Assembly: GCF_023744375.2 (NCBI RefSeq)
Contig: NZ_CP146284.1
Location: 1,550,001-1,614,000 of the forward strand
Direction of reading: 5' to 3'
Source: Parabacteroides sp. AD58
Lineage (GTDB): Bacteria; Bacteroidota; Bacteroidia; Bacteroidales; Tannerellaceae
Length of the DNA stretch: 64,000 bases
In this document: in pieces, positions 51,448 to 60,553 of the stretch
Numbering within the stretch: position 1 is the stretch's first letter
Layout of the letters: every line of letters begins with the position of its first letter
Made by a program: the position numbers and the translations under genes
Notes under the pieces: model-generated
The model's input: only the letters and a program-made list of their open reading frames with translations
Database searches by the model: none
Told to the model about the DNA's origin: nothing

Positions 51448-52038
51448 ATGACAGTTTCAAAAACGAGGGAAATGTTGATCGATGTGGCCAGACAACTGTT
51501 TGCCCGCATGGGGGTTGATAATACCACGATGAATGATATTGCACTGGCTTCCAAAAAAGGACGCCGGACTCTATACACCTATTTCAAAAGCAAGAACGAA
51601 ATTTACCTGGCTGTAGTCGAATCTGAATTAAATCGCCTACACAAGATGCTGTGCGATGTAGCAGAGAAAGACTTACCAGCCGATGAGAAATTAATGACTT
51701 TCATCTACGCACGCCTGGATGCCGTGAAGGCTTTGGTTTTCCGCAACGGGACATTGCGTGCAACTTTCTTCCGGGATATATGGCGAGTAGAAAAAGTTCG
51801 GAAAAGCTTTGATATGCGTGAAATAGAAATTCTAAAAGGAATCTTGGATGACGGCGTAAAAGAAGGCATTTTTTCCATGCCGGATACCGAGATCACAGCA
51901 CTGGTTCTGCACCATGCCTTAAAAGGATTGGAAGTACCTTATATCCGAGGTATTATGGGCGATAACATCAGCCAGCGGATCCAACGGAGAGACAATGTAA
52001 TGAATTTAATATTCAATGGTATTAAGATAAAGAAATAA
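51448..52038 (+). CDS. TetR/AcrR family transcriptional regulator
   Basis: 196 residues from the ATG opening MTVSKTREMLIDVARQLF; in-frame starts at 51430 (GTG) and 51442 (ATG) are alternatives. The TetR HTH is ARQLFARMGVDNTTMNDIAL then ASKKGRRTLYTYFKSKNEI. The ligand domain is all-helical and not assigned. It precedes a KASIII and a FabG gene by short gaps, so a fatty-acid or acyl-CoA signal is plausible but unproven. Confidence 0.9.
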   Translation: MTVSKTREMLIDVARQLFARMGVDNTTMNDIALASKKGRRTLYTYFKSKNEIYLAVVESELNRLHKMLCDVAEKDLPADEKLMTFIYARLDAVKALVFRNGTLRATFFRDIWRVEKVRKSFDMREIEILKGILDDGVKEGIFSMPDTEITALVLHHALKGLEVPYIRGIMGDNISQRIQRRDNVMNLIFNGIKIKK

Positions 52039-52048
52039 TCAAGAGACG

Positions 52049-52993
52049 ATGTATATTAATGCGACAGGTTTTTATGTACCCGAAGCGCGGGTAGATAACC
52101 AACATTTTTTGGAGTTGAATGGCTTAACCAGCGAATGGATCGAACAACGTACAGGAATCCGTACACGTGCGATAGCGAAACCGGAAGAAAATATCAACAC
52201 AATGAGTATGGAAGCTATCCGTAATGCTCTGCCTCTGTTACCTTACGACATTACCGAGGTAGATCTTATTATTTCCGCCTCCTATTCACCTTACGACACA
52301 GTAGCAACTGCAGCCCACAAGGCTCAGTTTGAATTCAATATCGAAAATGCAAAAGCTTTATATTTGTCCTCAGCTTGTTCTTCTTTCCTCAATGCACTGG
52401 AGGTTGTAGAAGGCTATTTTGCTATGGGCAAAGCAAGCAAAGCATTGATTCTGGGAGCCGATAAGAACTCAGCTTATTGGAATGAGACCGATCCGAAAGC
52501 CGGACATTTATGGGGAGATGCAGCAGCAGCTTTCTTCATTTCCAAAGAACGAATCACTGAAAAAGATCCTGAAATCATTGAAATATATACACAAGGGCTC
52601 GGTTATCTGCCGAAAGCTCCTGAAGCCGTTCATCTGCGCCCTCGTGATGGTGGTATTATGATGCCAGAAGGACGTGATGTATTCATCCAGGCATGTACCT
52701 ATATGCCCAAGAATGTATTATTCCTATTAGAAAAAAATGGATATACACTGAATGACTTAAGCTATTTTATCGGGCATCAGGCAAATATGCGTATCATGCC
52801 CAACATCGCCAAACAATTGAACTTGCCGGAAGAAAAGTTCCTACACAACATCGAAGAATTAGGGAACACCGGTTCGGTTAGTTCAGCCTTAGTATATGCT
52901 CAAAATGCACATACATTCAAGAAAAATGATTTGATAGCTCTGACAGTCTTTGGCGGAGGTTATTCAACAGGTGCTTGTTTGATTAAATGTTAA
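52049..52993 (+). CDS. 3-oxoacyl-ACP synthase III family protein (FabH-like)
   Basis: 314 residues, thiolase fold. The catalytic Cys is in LYLSSACSSFLNALE (about 111), the His in YFIGHQANMRIM and the Asn in EELGNTGSVSSALV. ITEWIEQRTGIRTR-like start: SEWIEQRTGIRTR. It condenses an acyl-CoA with malonyl-ACP to begin fatty-acid synthesis; a second FabH-like role for branched chains is possible. Starts 10 bp after the tetR stop. Confidence 0.9.
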   Translation: MYINATGFYVPEARVDNQHFLELNGLTSEWIEQRTGIRTRAIAKPEENINTMSMEAIRNALPLLPYDITEVDLIISASYSPYDTVATAAHKAQFEFNIENAKALYLSSACSSFLNALEVVEGYFAMGKASKALILGADKNSAYWNETDPKAGHLWGDAAAAFFISKERITEKDPEIIEIYTQGLGYLPKAPEAVHLRPRDGGIMMPEGRDVFIQACTYMPKNVLFLLEKNGYTLNDLSYFIGHQANMRIMPNIAKQLNLPEEKFLHNIEELGNTGSVSSALVYAQNAHTFKKNDLIALTVFGGGYSTGACLIKC

Positions 52994-53015
52994 TCTTTAA
53001 AAGAGAAAAAAGAAT

Positions 53016-53762
53016 ATGAAATTATTGGAAGGTAAAGTAGCCGTTATTACCGGCGCTGCCCGCGGCATCGGAAAAGCCGTTGCATTGAAGTTCGCTTCAG
53101 AAGGGGCAAACATTGCATTTACTGATTTGGTAATCGACGAGAATGGTTTGGCTACACAGAAAGAATTGGAAGCCTTAGGCGTGAAAGCCAAAGGTTATGC
53201 TTCCAATGCAGCCAACTTCGAAGAAACACATCAGGTGATAGCTGAGATTGTAAAAGATTTCGGACGTATTGATGTTTTGGTAAACAATGCTGGTATTACT
53301 AAAGACGGTCTGATGATGCGTATGAGCGAAGGTCAGTGGGATGCCGTACTGAATGTCAATCTGAAATCTGCCTTCAACTTTATTCATGCTTGTACACCGA
53401 TTATGATGAAACAGCGTTCTGGCAGTATCATCAATATGGCTTCAGTGGTTGGAGTTCACGGAAATGCAGGCCAGTGTAACTACTCTGCTTCAAAGGCAGG
53501 TATGATTGGCTTAGCAAAATCAATTGCTCAAGAATTGGGTTCTCGCGGTATTCGTGCCAATGCAATTGCTCCGGGCTTTATTATCACAGATATGACAGCA
53601 GCTTTGCCAGAAGAAATCCGTCAGGAATGGTGCAAGAAAATACCTTTGCGCCGTGGTGGTACACCGGAAGATGTGGCTAATATCGCTACATTCTTGGCTT
53701 CTGATATGTCTTCTTATGTATCAGGTCAGGTTATCCAGGTTGACGGTGGTATGAATATGTAA
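53016..53762 (+). CDS. fabG: 3-oxoacyl-ACP reductase
   Basis: 248 residues, SDR. TGAARGIGKAVA is the NADPH motif, VNNAGITKDGLMMRM is the FabG-specific NNAG region, and SVVGVHGNAGQCNYSASKAG carries catalytic Ser, Tyr and Lys. The end has IAPGFIITDMT and VIQVDGGMNM. It reduces beta-ketoacyl-ACP in fatty-acid elongation and follows the KASIII gene by 22 bp. Confidence 0.93.
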   Translation: MKLLEGKVAVITGAARGIGKAVALKFASEGANIAFTDLVIDENGLATQKELEALGVKAKGYASNAANFEETHQVIAEIVKDFGRIDVLVNNAGITKDGLMMRMSEGQWDAVLNVNLKSAFNFIHACTPIMMKQRSGSIINMASVVGVHGNAGQCNYSASKAGMIGLAKSIAQELGSRGIRANAIAPGFIITDMTAALPEEIRQEWCKKIPLRRGGTPEDVANIATFLASDMSSYVSGQVIQVDGGMNM

Positions 53763-53777
53763 AATTGTATTGACGAC

Positions 53778-53817
53778 GGACAATTGACCACCGGACCTTT
53801 CGTCCGGTCAATTGTCC
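53778..53817 (+). terminator. Hairpin after fabG
   Basis: GGACAATTGACC / GGTCAATTGTCC 12-bp stem (53778-53789, 53806-53817), with a competing inner pairing ACCGGAC / GTCCGGT. There is no strong U-tract. Confidence 0.6.
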
Positions 53818-53844
53818 CTTGTCAATTATTAATAATCTATTGGT

Positions 53845-54519
53845 GTGGAAGTCATCTACGAAGACAATCATATTATAGCCGTCAACAAGACGTGCCGGGA
53901 AATTGTTCAGGGCGACAAAACAGGTGATACACCGTTGTCTGAACTACTGAAAACCTGGCTGAAAGAGAAATATAATAAGCCGGGAAATGTATTTGTCGGT
54001 GTTACCCATCGTCTGGATCGTCCGGTGAGTGGTGTAGTTATCTTTGCCAAGACCAGTAAAGCTCTTTCCCGCTTGAATGAAATGTTCCGTAGTGGCGGTG
54101 TCAAGAAAACCTACTGGGCTATCGTGAAGAACCGGCCTCCTAAAGAAGAAGATGAATTGGTAAACTGGCTGGTAAGAAACGAGAAACAAAACAAGAGTTA
54201 TGCCTATGATACCGAACGTCCGAACGCCAAAAAGGCTGTTCTGCACTACCGGGTGATTGCTCATTCCGACAAATATTACCTGTTGGAGATTGATCTAAAA
54301 ACCGGTCGCCATCATCAGATACGATGCCAGTTAGCGAAAATGGGATGTCCGATTAAAGGAGACCTCAAATACGGATTTGACCGTTCTAATCCTGACGGAG
54401 GAATCAGCCTGCATGCCCACAGTGCGTCCTTTATTCATCCGGTATCCAAAGAAGCAATCCAGATCATTGCACCCGTTCCTAACGACAATTTATGGAAAGC
54501 GATTACTGCGGGATTATAA
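53845..54519 (+). CDS. RluA family pseudouridine synthase
   Basis: 224 residues with a GTG start (no ATG in frame nearby before the first strand EVIYEDNHIIAVNK). No S4 domain; catalytic core only. The catalytic Asp is in VTHRLDRPVSGVVIFA; the second motif is LKTGRHHQIRCQLAKMGCPI. Converts a uridine in tRNA or rRNA to pseudouridine; which site cannot be told. Separated from fabG by a hairpin, so it may have its own promoter. Confidence 0.88.
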   Translation: MEVIYEDNHIIAVNKTCREIVQGDKTGDTPLSELLKTWLKEKYNKPGNVFVGVTHRLDRPVSGVVIFAKTSKALSRLNEMFRSGGVKKTYWAIVKNRPPKEEDELVNWLVRNEKQNKSYAYDTERPNAKKAVLHYRVIAHSDKYYLLEIDLKTGRHHQIRCQLAKMGCPIKGDLKYGFDRSNPDGGISLHAHSASFIHPVSKEAIQIIAPVPNDNLWKAITAGL

Positions 54520-54580
54520 CGTAAACATTCTCTCCTATTTCAGATGCCTTCAGATGGCACATGATATCTTCTTATAAATA

Positions 54581-54630
54581 TAACGAGAATTAAAAACATT
54601 TCTCGCTATAATCGTTTTTGATTCTCGTTA
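54581..54630. repeat. Dispersed hairpin family, copy 4; likely bidirectional terminator
   Basis: TAACGAGAATTAAAAAC (54581-54597) pairs with GTTTTTGATTCTCGTTA (54614-54630) with one G-U pair. Lies between the rightward RluA gene and the leftward thrC. Confidence 0.75.
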
Positions 54631-54711
54631 ATTTCAAAAAAGCAACCGGCTTCATACAGCCCAACCTGTTCCACCGGTTGTGAGCAAAAATATCCTACAT
54701 CGTTGTTCAAT

Positions 54712-56022
54712 TTACCTGCTCAACAAATACTGCTTAAAGGTATCAAAATCTTTTGTCAGCTCAACACTTTGCTTTTCTCCTTTCATAAAGGCCTGTAACT
54801 TTTCAGGAATAGAAATATCACTTCCCAAGATTCGGTCGACAGTTCCCTTGAATTTGGCAGGATGGGCCGTTTCCAGGAACACGCCATAGGCATCTTTCGG
54901 CAGATAATCCTTCAATGCCTGGAAACCACAGGCACCATGCGGATCCAGCAAATAACCTGTCTGCTGATAGGTATTCCGAATCGTTTCGGCTATTTCCTCA
55001 TCGGTATAATGTGCCCCCGAAATATGTTTGCAGATTTCAGCATGCACATCCTCTCCATCTTCATACAAGGCTAAAATACGGGCAAAATTACTGGGAGCTC
55101 CTACGTCCATGGCATTAGCTATTGTCTGTACCGACGGGCGCGGGGTATAAATACCGGTTTTCAGATACTCCCAAAAGACATCATTCCGGTTATTCGCTGC
55201 AATAAAATGTTGAATTGGCAATCCCATGCGTTGCGCAAACAGGCCCGCCGTTATATTCCCGAAGTTTCCACTCGGGACACAACATACCAATTGATCAGTT
55301 TTCCCTAATTTATCCAACTGAGCATATGCATGAAAATAATAGAACGACTGCGGCAGGAAACGGGCCACATTGATAGAATTGGCAGAAGTCAGCTTTAAAT
55401 GTGCATTTAAGTCTTCATCCATAAAAGCCGATTTTACCAAGGCCTGACAGTCATCAAACGTACCGTCAATCTCCAATGCGGTTATATTCTGGCCTAAGGT
55501 AGTAAACTGGCATTCCTGAATAGGACTCACTTTTCCTTTGGGATATAAGACATAGACATGGATTCCTTCTACACCTAAGAAGCCATTCGCTACGGCACTA
55601 CCCGTATCTCCGGAAGTAGCCACCAGCACATTTACTTGCTTCAACCCTTCTTTCCGGATAAAATATCCCAGCAATCGTGCCATAAACCGGGCGCCAACAT
55701 CCTTGAATGCCAATGTCGGACCGTGGAAAAGCTCCAGGCTATAAATATTTTCCGTTACGTTTACTACCGGCGTGTCAAAAGACAACGTATCACAAACAAT
55801 CTGCTGAAGTATATCTTTCTCTATGTCCTCACTAAAGAAAGCCTGCGCAACAGTGCAAGCAATCTCATGGAAAGACAGGTGTTTCATATTTTGGATAAAA
55901 GTCTTATCCAATGTTGGAATACGTTCAGGCATATACAAGCCTTTATCACCAGCCAGGCCTTTCACCACGGCTTCTTCTAAAGATGCCAGTGGTGCTTTCC
56001 GATTCGTACTATAGTATTTCAT
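54712..56022 (-). CDS. thrC: Threonine synthase
   Basis: 436 residues. PLP-dependent conversion of O-phosphohomoserine to threonine. MKYYSTNRKAPLASLEEAVV is the typical start. The PLP Lys lies in GPTLAFKDVGARFMARLLGY, and VLVATSGDTGSAVANGFLG is the phosphate-binding loop. Ends in a normal C terminus. It follows the ApgM-like gene by 2 bp, the last step of the operon. Confidence 0.95.
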   Translation of the reverse strand: MKYYSTNRKAPLASLEEAVVKGLAGDKGLYMPERIPTLDKTFIQNMKHLSFHEIACTVAQAFFSEDIEKDILQQIVCDTLSFDTPVVNVTENIYSLELFHGPTLAFKDVGARFMARLLGYFIRKEGLKQVNVLVATSGDTGSAVANGFLGVEGIHVYVLYPKGKVSPIQECQFTTLGQNITALEIDGTFDDCQALVKSAFMDEDLNAHLKLTSANSINVARFLPQSFYYFHAYAQLDKLGKTDQLVCCVPSGNFGNITAGLFAQRMGLPIQHFIAANNRNDVFWEYLKTGIYTPRPSVQTIANAMDVGAPSNFARILALYEDGEDVHAEICKHISGAHYTDEEIAETIRNTYQQTGYLLDPHGACGFQALKDYLPKDAYGVFLETAHPAKFKGTVDRILGSDISIPEKLQAFMKGEKQSVELTKDFDTFKQYLLSR

Positions 56023-56024
56023 AA

Positions 56025-57239
56025 TTACTTCTCTGATTTAATTAACTGTCTGATAAATTCATCTTTCTCCAGCAGCCCATATTTCCCATTTTCTACAGAA
56101 AATTCGTCAAAAGTCATTACCGGGTCCGGTTCATCTCCGGGACGATAGATCAGGAAAGGCACCGGGACATTCGTATGCGTCCGTATAGAACAAGGTGTAG
56201 GATGATCCGGCAGAACAGCAATAGCCACCGGTTCTTTCCACGTTTGTAATGCTTGAAAGATAGGCCCCACAATACGATGATCCAAATCTTCGATAGTTTG
56301 TATTTTCAATCGGACATCACCTTCATGCCCGGCCTCATCACTTGCTTCTACATGCAGGTAAACCAAGTCGTCTGTCTTCAAGGCTTCTAAAGCGGCATCA
56401 GCCTTACCTTCGTAATTTGTATCATACAATCCGGTAGCTCCCTCAACATGTATCACTTTCATTCCGGCATATACACCTATTCCACGAATCAGATCCACCG
56501 CCGAAATAACCGAACTTTTCTGAATTCCATACATCGATTTCAACGTCTGCATTGCCGGACGTACGCCTGGAGACCAAGGCCAGATGCTATTCGCCGCATC
56601 ATGTCCTTCCTGAATTCTCCGCAGGTTTACCGGATGATCTTTCAATACCTCTTGGGATTGCATGATTAATTGATTCAGCAAAGCTGCCGTCTCTTCAGCT
56701 TCCGGCACTTCAGCCCGGACCATATTCGGACGAAAAGGATGCAGAGGAATATCATGAGGCGGAATGCAAACCAATCGTTTGTCACCACCTTTTACGACCA
56801 ATAGATGACGATAAGATACACCCGTATAAAATCTGATTCGATCTGATCCCAATGCCCTATTTAAACTTCGTATCAAGAGATCTGCTTCCTCAGTTCGGAT
56901 ATGTCCCGCCGAATGATTTTTCAACAAATCACCTTCAATACAAACTAAATTACACCGCATGGCTAATTCGTCTGGCTTCAGATCTACCCCCATACTGGCT
57001 GCTTCCAAAACACCACGTCCTTCATAAACAGTAGGCAAGTCATATCCCAATACAGCCATATTAGCTACTTCACTACCCGGATGAAAACCGTCGGCAACTG
57101 TTTTCAACCGGCCTGTCGTCCCTAAGCGGGCTAATGCATCCATAAAGGGTGTATCAGCATACTGCAATGGCGTTTTCCCTCCTAATTCATCAATAGGCTC
57201 GTCGGCCATTCCGTCTCCTAAAATGATGAGTGTTTTCAT
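56025..57239 (-). CDS. ApgM-family phosphoglycerate mutase-like protein; proposed homoserine kinase
   Basis: 404 residues, alkaline-phosphatase superfamily, archaeal-type cofactor-independent phosphoglycerate mutase (MKTLIILGDGMADEPIDELG; GSEVANMAVLGYD with the catalytic Ser; VYLHVEASDEAGHEGD; VAIAVLPDHPTP). Metal ligands are all present. It sits between thrA and thrC, where a homoserine kinase is required and no ThrB of the GHMP type is visible. A subgroup of this family has been proposed to serve as homoserine kinase. Mutase activity in glycolysis is the alternative. Confidence 0.82.
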   Translation of the reverse strand: MKTLIILGDGMADEPIDELGGKTPLQYADTPFMDALARLGTTGRLKTVADGFHPGSEVANMAVLGYDLPTVYEGRGVLEAASMGVDLKPDELAMRCNLVCIEGDLLKNHSAGHIRTEEADLLIRSLNRALGSDRIRFYTGVSYRHLLVVKGGDKRLVCIPPHDIPLHPFRPNMVRAEVPEAEETAALLNQLIMQSQEVLKDHPVNLRRIQEGHDAANSIWPWSPGVRPAMQTLKSMYGIQKSSVISAVDLIRGIGVYAGMKVIHVEGATGLYDTNYEGKADAALEALKTDDLVYLHVEASDEAGHEGDVRLKIQTIEDLDHRIVGPIFQALQTWKEPVAIAVLPDHPTPCSIRTHTNVPVPFLIYRPGDEPDPVMTFDEFSVENGKYGLLEKDEFIRQLIKSEK

Positions 57240-57306
57240 AAGCAGTCATTATTTGTTTATTTCATTAATCAGAAGCAATAGCATTCTGATATATCTTCCC
57301 TAAAGC

Positions 57307-57338
57307 CGGTAAGGTCCAATGGGAGAAAAACCTTACCG
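57307..57338 (-). promoter_or_regulatory. Hairpin between thrA and the ApgM-like gene
   Basis: CGGTAAGGT / ACCTTACCG 9-bp stem in the 117-bp gap after thrA. It may lower downstream expression or stabilise the thrA message. Confidence 0.4.
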
Positions 57339-57356
57339 ACGATAAAATCTTATTGA

Positions 57357-59798
57357 TCAACGAATATTCGCAATCGATATGATATCCGCAAAGACTCCAG
57401 CAGCTGTCACATCAGCTCCAGCTCCGTAACCTTTGATGATCATAGGATAATCATGGTATCTTTCCGTAGAAATCATGATAATATTGTTGCTTCCTTCCAG
57501 TTCATAGAAGGGATGATGACTATCAAACGCCTCTAAACCTACCTGGCAAGCCCCATTATCCATCTTGGCAACAAAACGCAAGCGCTTGTTTTCCCCTTCC
57601 AGATGCTTCCGTTTTTCCTCGAATTCCACATCCATTTTGGGAATATTCTTCCAGAAATCCTCCAGCGAACCCTGGAAATAAGTATCTGGTATAAACAATT
57701 CTTTTTTCACATCTGCCTGTTCTACCCGATAGCCCGCCTCACGAGCCAAGATAACTAACTTACGAATTACATCTTTTCCACTTAAGTCTATGCGAGGATC
57801 CGGCTCAGCATAACCGGCATCCATCGCCATGTGGATGGCCTGGCTTAACGGAATATCCGGACCAATCGTATTAAAGATGTAATTTAATGTACCTGAAAGA
57901 ACTGCTTCCAGTTTTAATATATGATCTCCACTATTACGCAGATCATTCATTGTATTGATAATAGGCAGGCCAGCTCCGACATTCGTCTCAAACAAAAACT
58001 TAATTCCCCGATGACGAGCTGTTTCTTTCAGCAACTGGTAATTCTCATACGGTGAAGAAGCTGCTTCCTTATTAGCGGCCACAACCGATACGTTTCCATT
58101 CATCAAACGCGCATAAAGAGCTGCCACGTCCGGGCTCGCCGTACAATCAACGAATACAGAATTGAATATATTCATACCCAATACCTGCTCACATAACGTA
58201 TCGGGTGTACTGTCCATTCCCTTAGTCATCAATTCTTCTCGATAATTATCTAAATTGATGCCATCCCGATTGATCAGAACTTTCTTTGAATTGGCAATAC
58301 CAACAATATTCAATTTCAGTCCGTTCTGTTCCATCAGCTTAGGCTGTTGCAGACGAATCTGTTCTAACAGGTTCCCTCCAACAGTACCAATACCGACTAC
58401 AAAAAGGTTCAATACCTTATATTCTGACAGAAAAAAGGAATCGTGAATTGAGTTCAAGGCCTTACGAAGATATTCCCGCTTAATAACAAACGAAATGTTT
58501 GTCTCGGAGGCTCCTTGAGCACAGGCAATAACACTGATACCGGCCCGACCTAATGTTCCAAACAATTTACCGGCAATACCCGGAGTACGCTTCATATTTT
58601 CTCCTACGATAGCAACTGTAGCCAGGTCTTTTTCTGCCACGGTATCATTCATATCACCCTGAGCCCGTTCAGAAGCAAATTCTTTATTCAGAACCTCTAC
58701 TGCCAAATCTGCATCAGCATTCCGAACGGCAAAGGTTGTGTTATTTTCTGAACTGGCCTGAGATACCATAAACACACTGATACCGTTCTTGGCCAATGTC
58801 TTGAAAATACGGTAATTCACACCGATCACACCAACCATACCTAAGCCTTGAACCGTAATCAGACATGTATCATTAATCGAAGAGATTCCTTTAATCAATG
58901 CTTTTCCATCATATTTTTCCTTTTCGCGAGAAATATAGGTTCCCGGAGCTTCTGGATTAAATGTATTGCGAATCAGGATCGGTATATTCTTATGGTAAAC
59001 CGGATAAATCGTAGGCGGATAAATAACTTTGGCACCAAAGTTACACAATTCCATTGCCTCCGTAAAACTCAACCGGTCTATTACATAGGCAGAATTGATG
59101 ACACGCGGATCGGCTGTCATGAAACCGTCAACATCAGTCCATATTTCCAAAACAGAAGCATCTAAAGCTGTTGCCAGAATAGACGCCGTATAATCAGAAC
59201 CGCCTCGTCCTAAATTAGTAATTTCTCCATTATCCCGGCTCGTTGAAATAAAACCTGGGACGAGCGAAACCTTAGGAAGCGGATTAAAAGTCTCACGAAT
59301 CAACTGATTTGTCTGTTCAAAATCTACAATATGCTTATTGAACTGCTTTACCGTTTTGATAAATTTACGGGAATCAAATAACTGAGCATCTTTGATCACA
59401 TGAGAAACGATCAAAGAAGACAATCGCTCGCCATAACTGACAATCGTATCAGATGTCTTCGCTGAAAGATCATTAATCAAAAAGACTCCTCGCAAAATAT
59501 TACCCAATTCATCCAATAAACCCATTGCACGACGCTGTACACTACGCCGAGTCTCTAAATCCGGAATAACGCCTTCAATGACATCGAGATGACGGGTTAT
59601 AATGGCAGAAAATTCTTTTTCGTAAGCGACATCACTTTTTGCGGCCATTGCCGACGTCTGTAATAATTTATCGGTGATGCCTCCCAAGGCAGAGACAACC
59701 ACAATTACAGGTTCATCAATCGCTTCAACTATTTTTTTTACGCTTAAAATACTTTCAACTGTACCAACGGAAGTTCCGCCAAATTTTAATACTTTCAT
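57357..59798 (-). CDS. thrA: Bifunctional aspartate kinase / homoserine dehydrogenase I
   Basis: 813 residues. The N-terminal kinase (1-295) starts MKVLKFGGTSVGTVESI and has GRGGSDYTASILA. Two ACT domains (about 315-455) carry VQGLGMVGVIGV and VAIVGENMKRTPGIAGKLFG. The dehydrogenase begins LFVVGIGTVGGNLLEQI at about 465 and has AANKEAASSPY and LEAVLSGTLNYIFNTI. It catalyses the first and third steps from aspartate to threonine and methionine and is normally inhibited by threonine through the ACT domains. First gene of the leftward thr operon. Confidence 0.96.
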   Translation of the reverse strand: MKVLKFGGTSVGTVESILSVKKIVEAIDEPVIVVVSALGGITDKLLQTSAMAAKSDVAYEKEFSAIITRHLDVIEGVIPDLETRRSVQRRAMGLLDELGNILRGVFLINDLSAKTSDTIVSYGERLSSLIVSHVIKDAQLFDSRKFIKTVKQFNKHIVDFEQTNQLIRETFNPLPKVSLVPGFISTSRDNGEITNLGRGGSDYTASILATALDASVLEIWTDVDGFMTADPRVINSAYVIDRLSFTEAMELCNFGAKVIYPPTIYPVYHKNIPILIRNTFNPEAPGTYISREKEKYDGKALIKGISSINDTCLITVQGLGMVGVIGVNYRIFKTLAKNGISVFMVSQASSENNTTFAVRNADADLAVEVLNKEFASERAQGDMNDTVAEKDLATVAIVGENMKRTPGIAGKLFGTLGRAGISVIACAQGASETNISFVIKREYLRKALNSIHDSFFLSEYKVLNLFVVGIGTVGGNLLEQIRLQQPKLMEQNGLKLNIVGIANSKKVLINRDGINLDNYREELMTKGMDSTPDTLCEQVLGMNIFNSVFVDCTASPDVAALYARLMNGNVSVVAANKEAASSPYENYQLLKETARHRGIKFLFETNVGAGLPIINTMNDLRNSGDHILKLEAVLSGTLNYIFNTIGPDIPLSQAIHMAMDAGYAEPDPRIDLSGKDVIRKLVILAREAGYRVEQADVKKELFIPDTYFQGSLEDFWKNIPKMDVEFEEKRKHLEGENKRLRFVAKMDNGACQVGLEAFDSHHPFYELEGSNNIIMISTERYHDYPMIIKGYGAGADVTAAGVFADIISIANIR

Positions 59799-59909
59799 CC
59801 TTTTATGAATATGCGGACAATAATTTCCCCACCTGAAAAAAGAAATTATGACGATCGGAAAATTACTCTCCAGAAATTAATATTAAATGAATAAAACTGT
59901 AAATGAAAT

Positions 59910-59974
59910 GTGGACGAGCAAAAGTTTACGTTCGGAGCTCCATAAATATAGGAACAACCTTGTCCACTCGAACG
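59910..59974 (-). promoter_or_regulatory. Candidate structured leader of thrA
   Basis: Two stems interleave: GTGGAC (59910-59915) with GTCCAC (59962-59967), and CGTTCG (59929-59934) with CGAACG (59969-59974). They could form a pseudoknot or be mutually exclusive, as in an attenuator. No threonine-rich leader peptide and no known riboswitch consensus was seen. Confidence 0.35.
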
Positions 59975-60484
59975 GAAGTGTCAAATGCTAACCCCCCAAG
60001 GGGTCATTAATGCCCATGTATGATACATGTTGTCGGTACGCAATCGATTTCTCATTTTATTTTATTATTTTGCTCTTTGTGCGGCAATATTACTCAATAT
60101 ATTTCAGAAAAACAATACATTTTCAGGAAATTTGATATTTATATTTCTACATGACCTTTTTTCACAACAACAATTCAGATTAATACCAGTAATTAGGCTC
60201 CAACAAAGTCCCGATGAGTATCTTTTCCAAGAAACTTAGATCATCCCACTATTCCCTTTATACTTAAAAACGAATCTCTCGAGATTTCAAATTAAAACTA
60301 ACGAGAACTAAAATCAAAAGTCACGAGAATTGACCGTCATTCCCTATATACCTATATTAATATAAGAGGAATAATTTAGGGATTAAACAACTCTTCAATA
60401 CAAAAGTCCCCATTAAAGATGATATTTAGCTCATAGAAACAACTGAATTTATTTTGTAGTGTTTTTTTAACGCTTCATATTATT

Positions 60485-60492
60485 TACTTTTG
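60485..60492 (+). promoter_or_regulatory. Promoter -7 box of pruA
   Basis: TACTTTTG, 61 bp before the start codon. Confidence 0.6.
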
Positions 60493-60553
60493 AAAGAATT
60501 TGACTATGTTTACGCACATATTTAAAGATAACCATTAAAAACATTAATACTGT

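Larger units (their letters stand above)
59799..60553. other. Long divergent intergenic region between thrA and pruA
   Basis: 755 bases. The thrA side has a leader with interleaved stems (59910-59974), an ACCCC/GGGGT hairpin near 59990-60005 and CATGTATGATACATG at about 60016. The middle is A/T-rich, with only a 70-codon rightward frame (60027) lacking support. At about 60295-60350 a weak, half-palindromic copy of the AACGAGAA repeat appears. The right end has the pruA promoter. Confidence 0.6.

Noticed and set aside
59799..60050. Known riboswitch (SAM-II or other) in the thrA leader
   Set aside because: Arms and loops do not match any consensus I can recall; only generic stems were found.
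60027..60239. Rightward 70-codon frame between thrA and pruA
   Set aside because: TTG-like start, A/T-driven hydrophobic composition, no promoter and no family.
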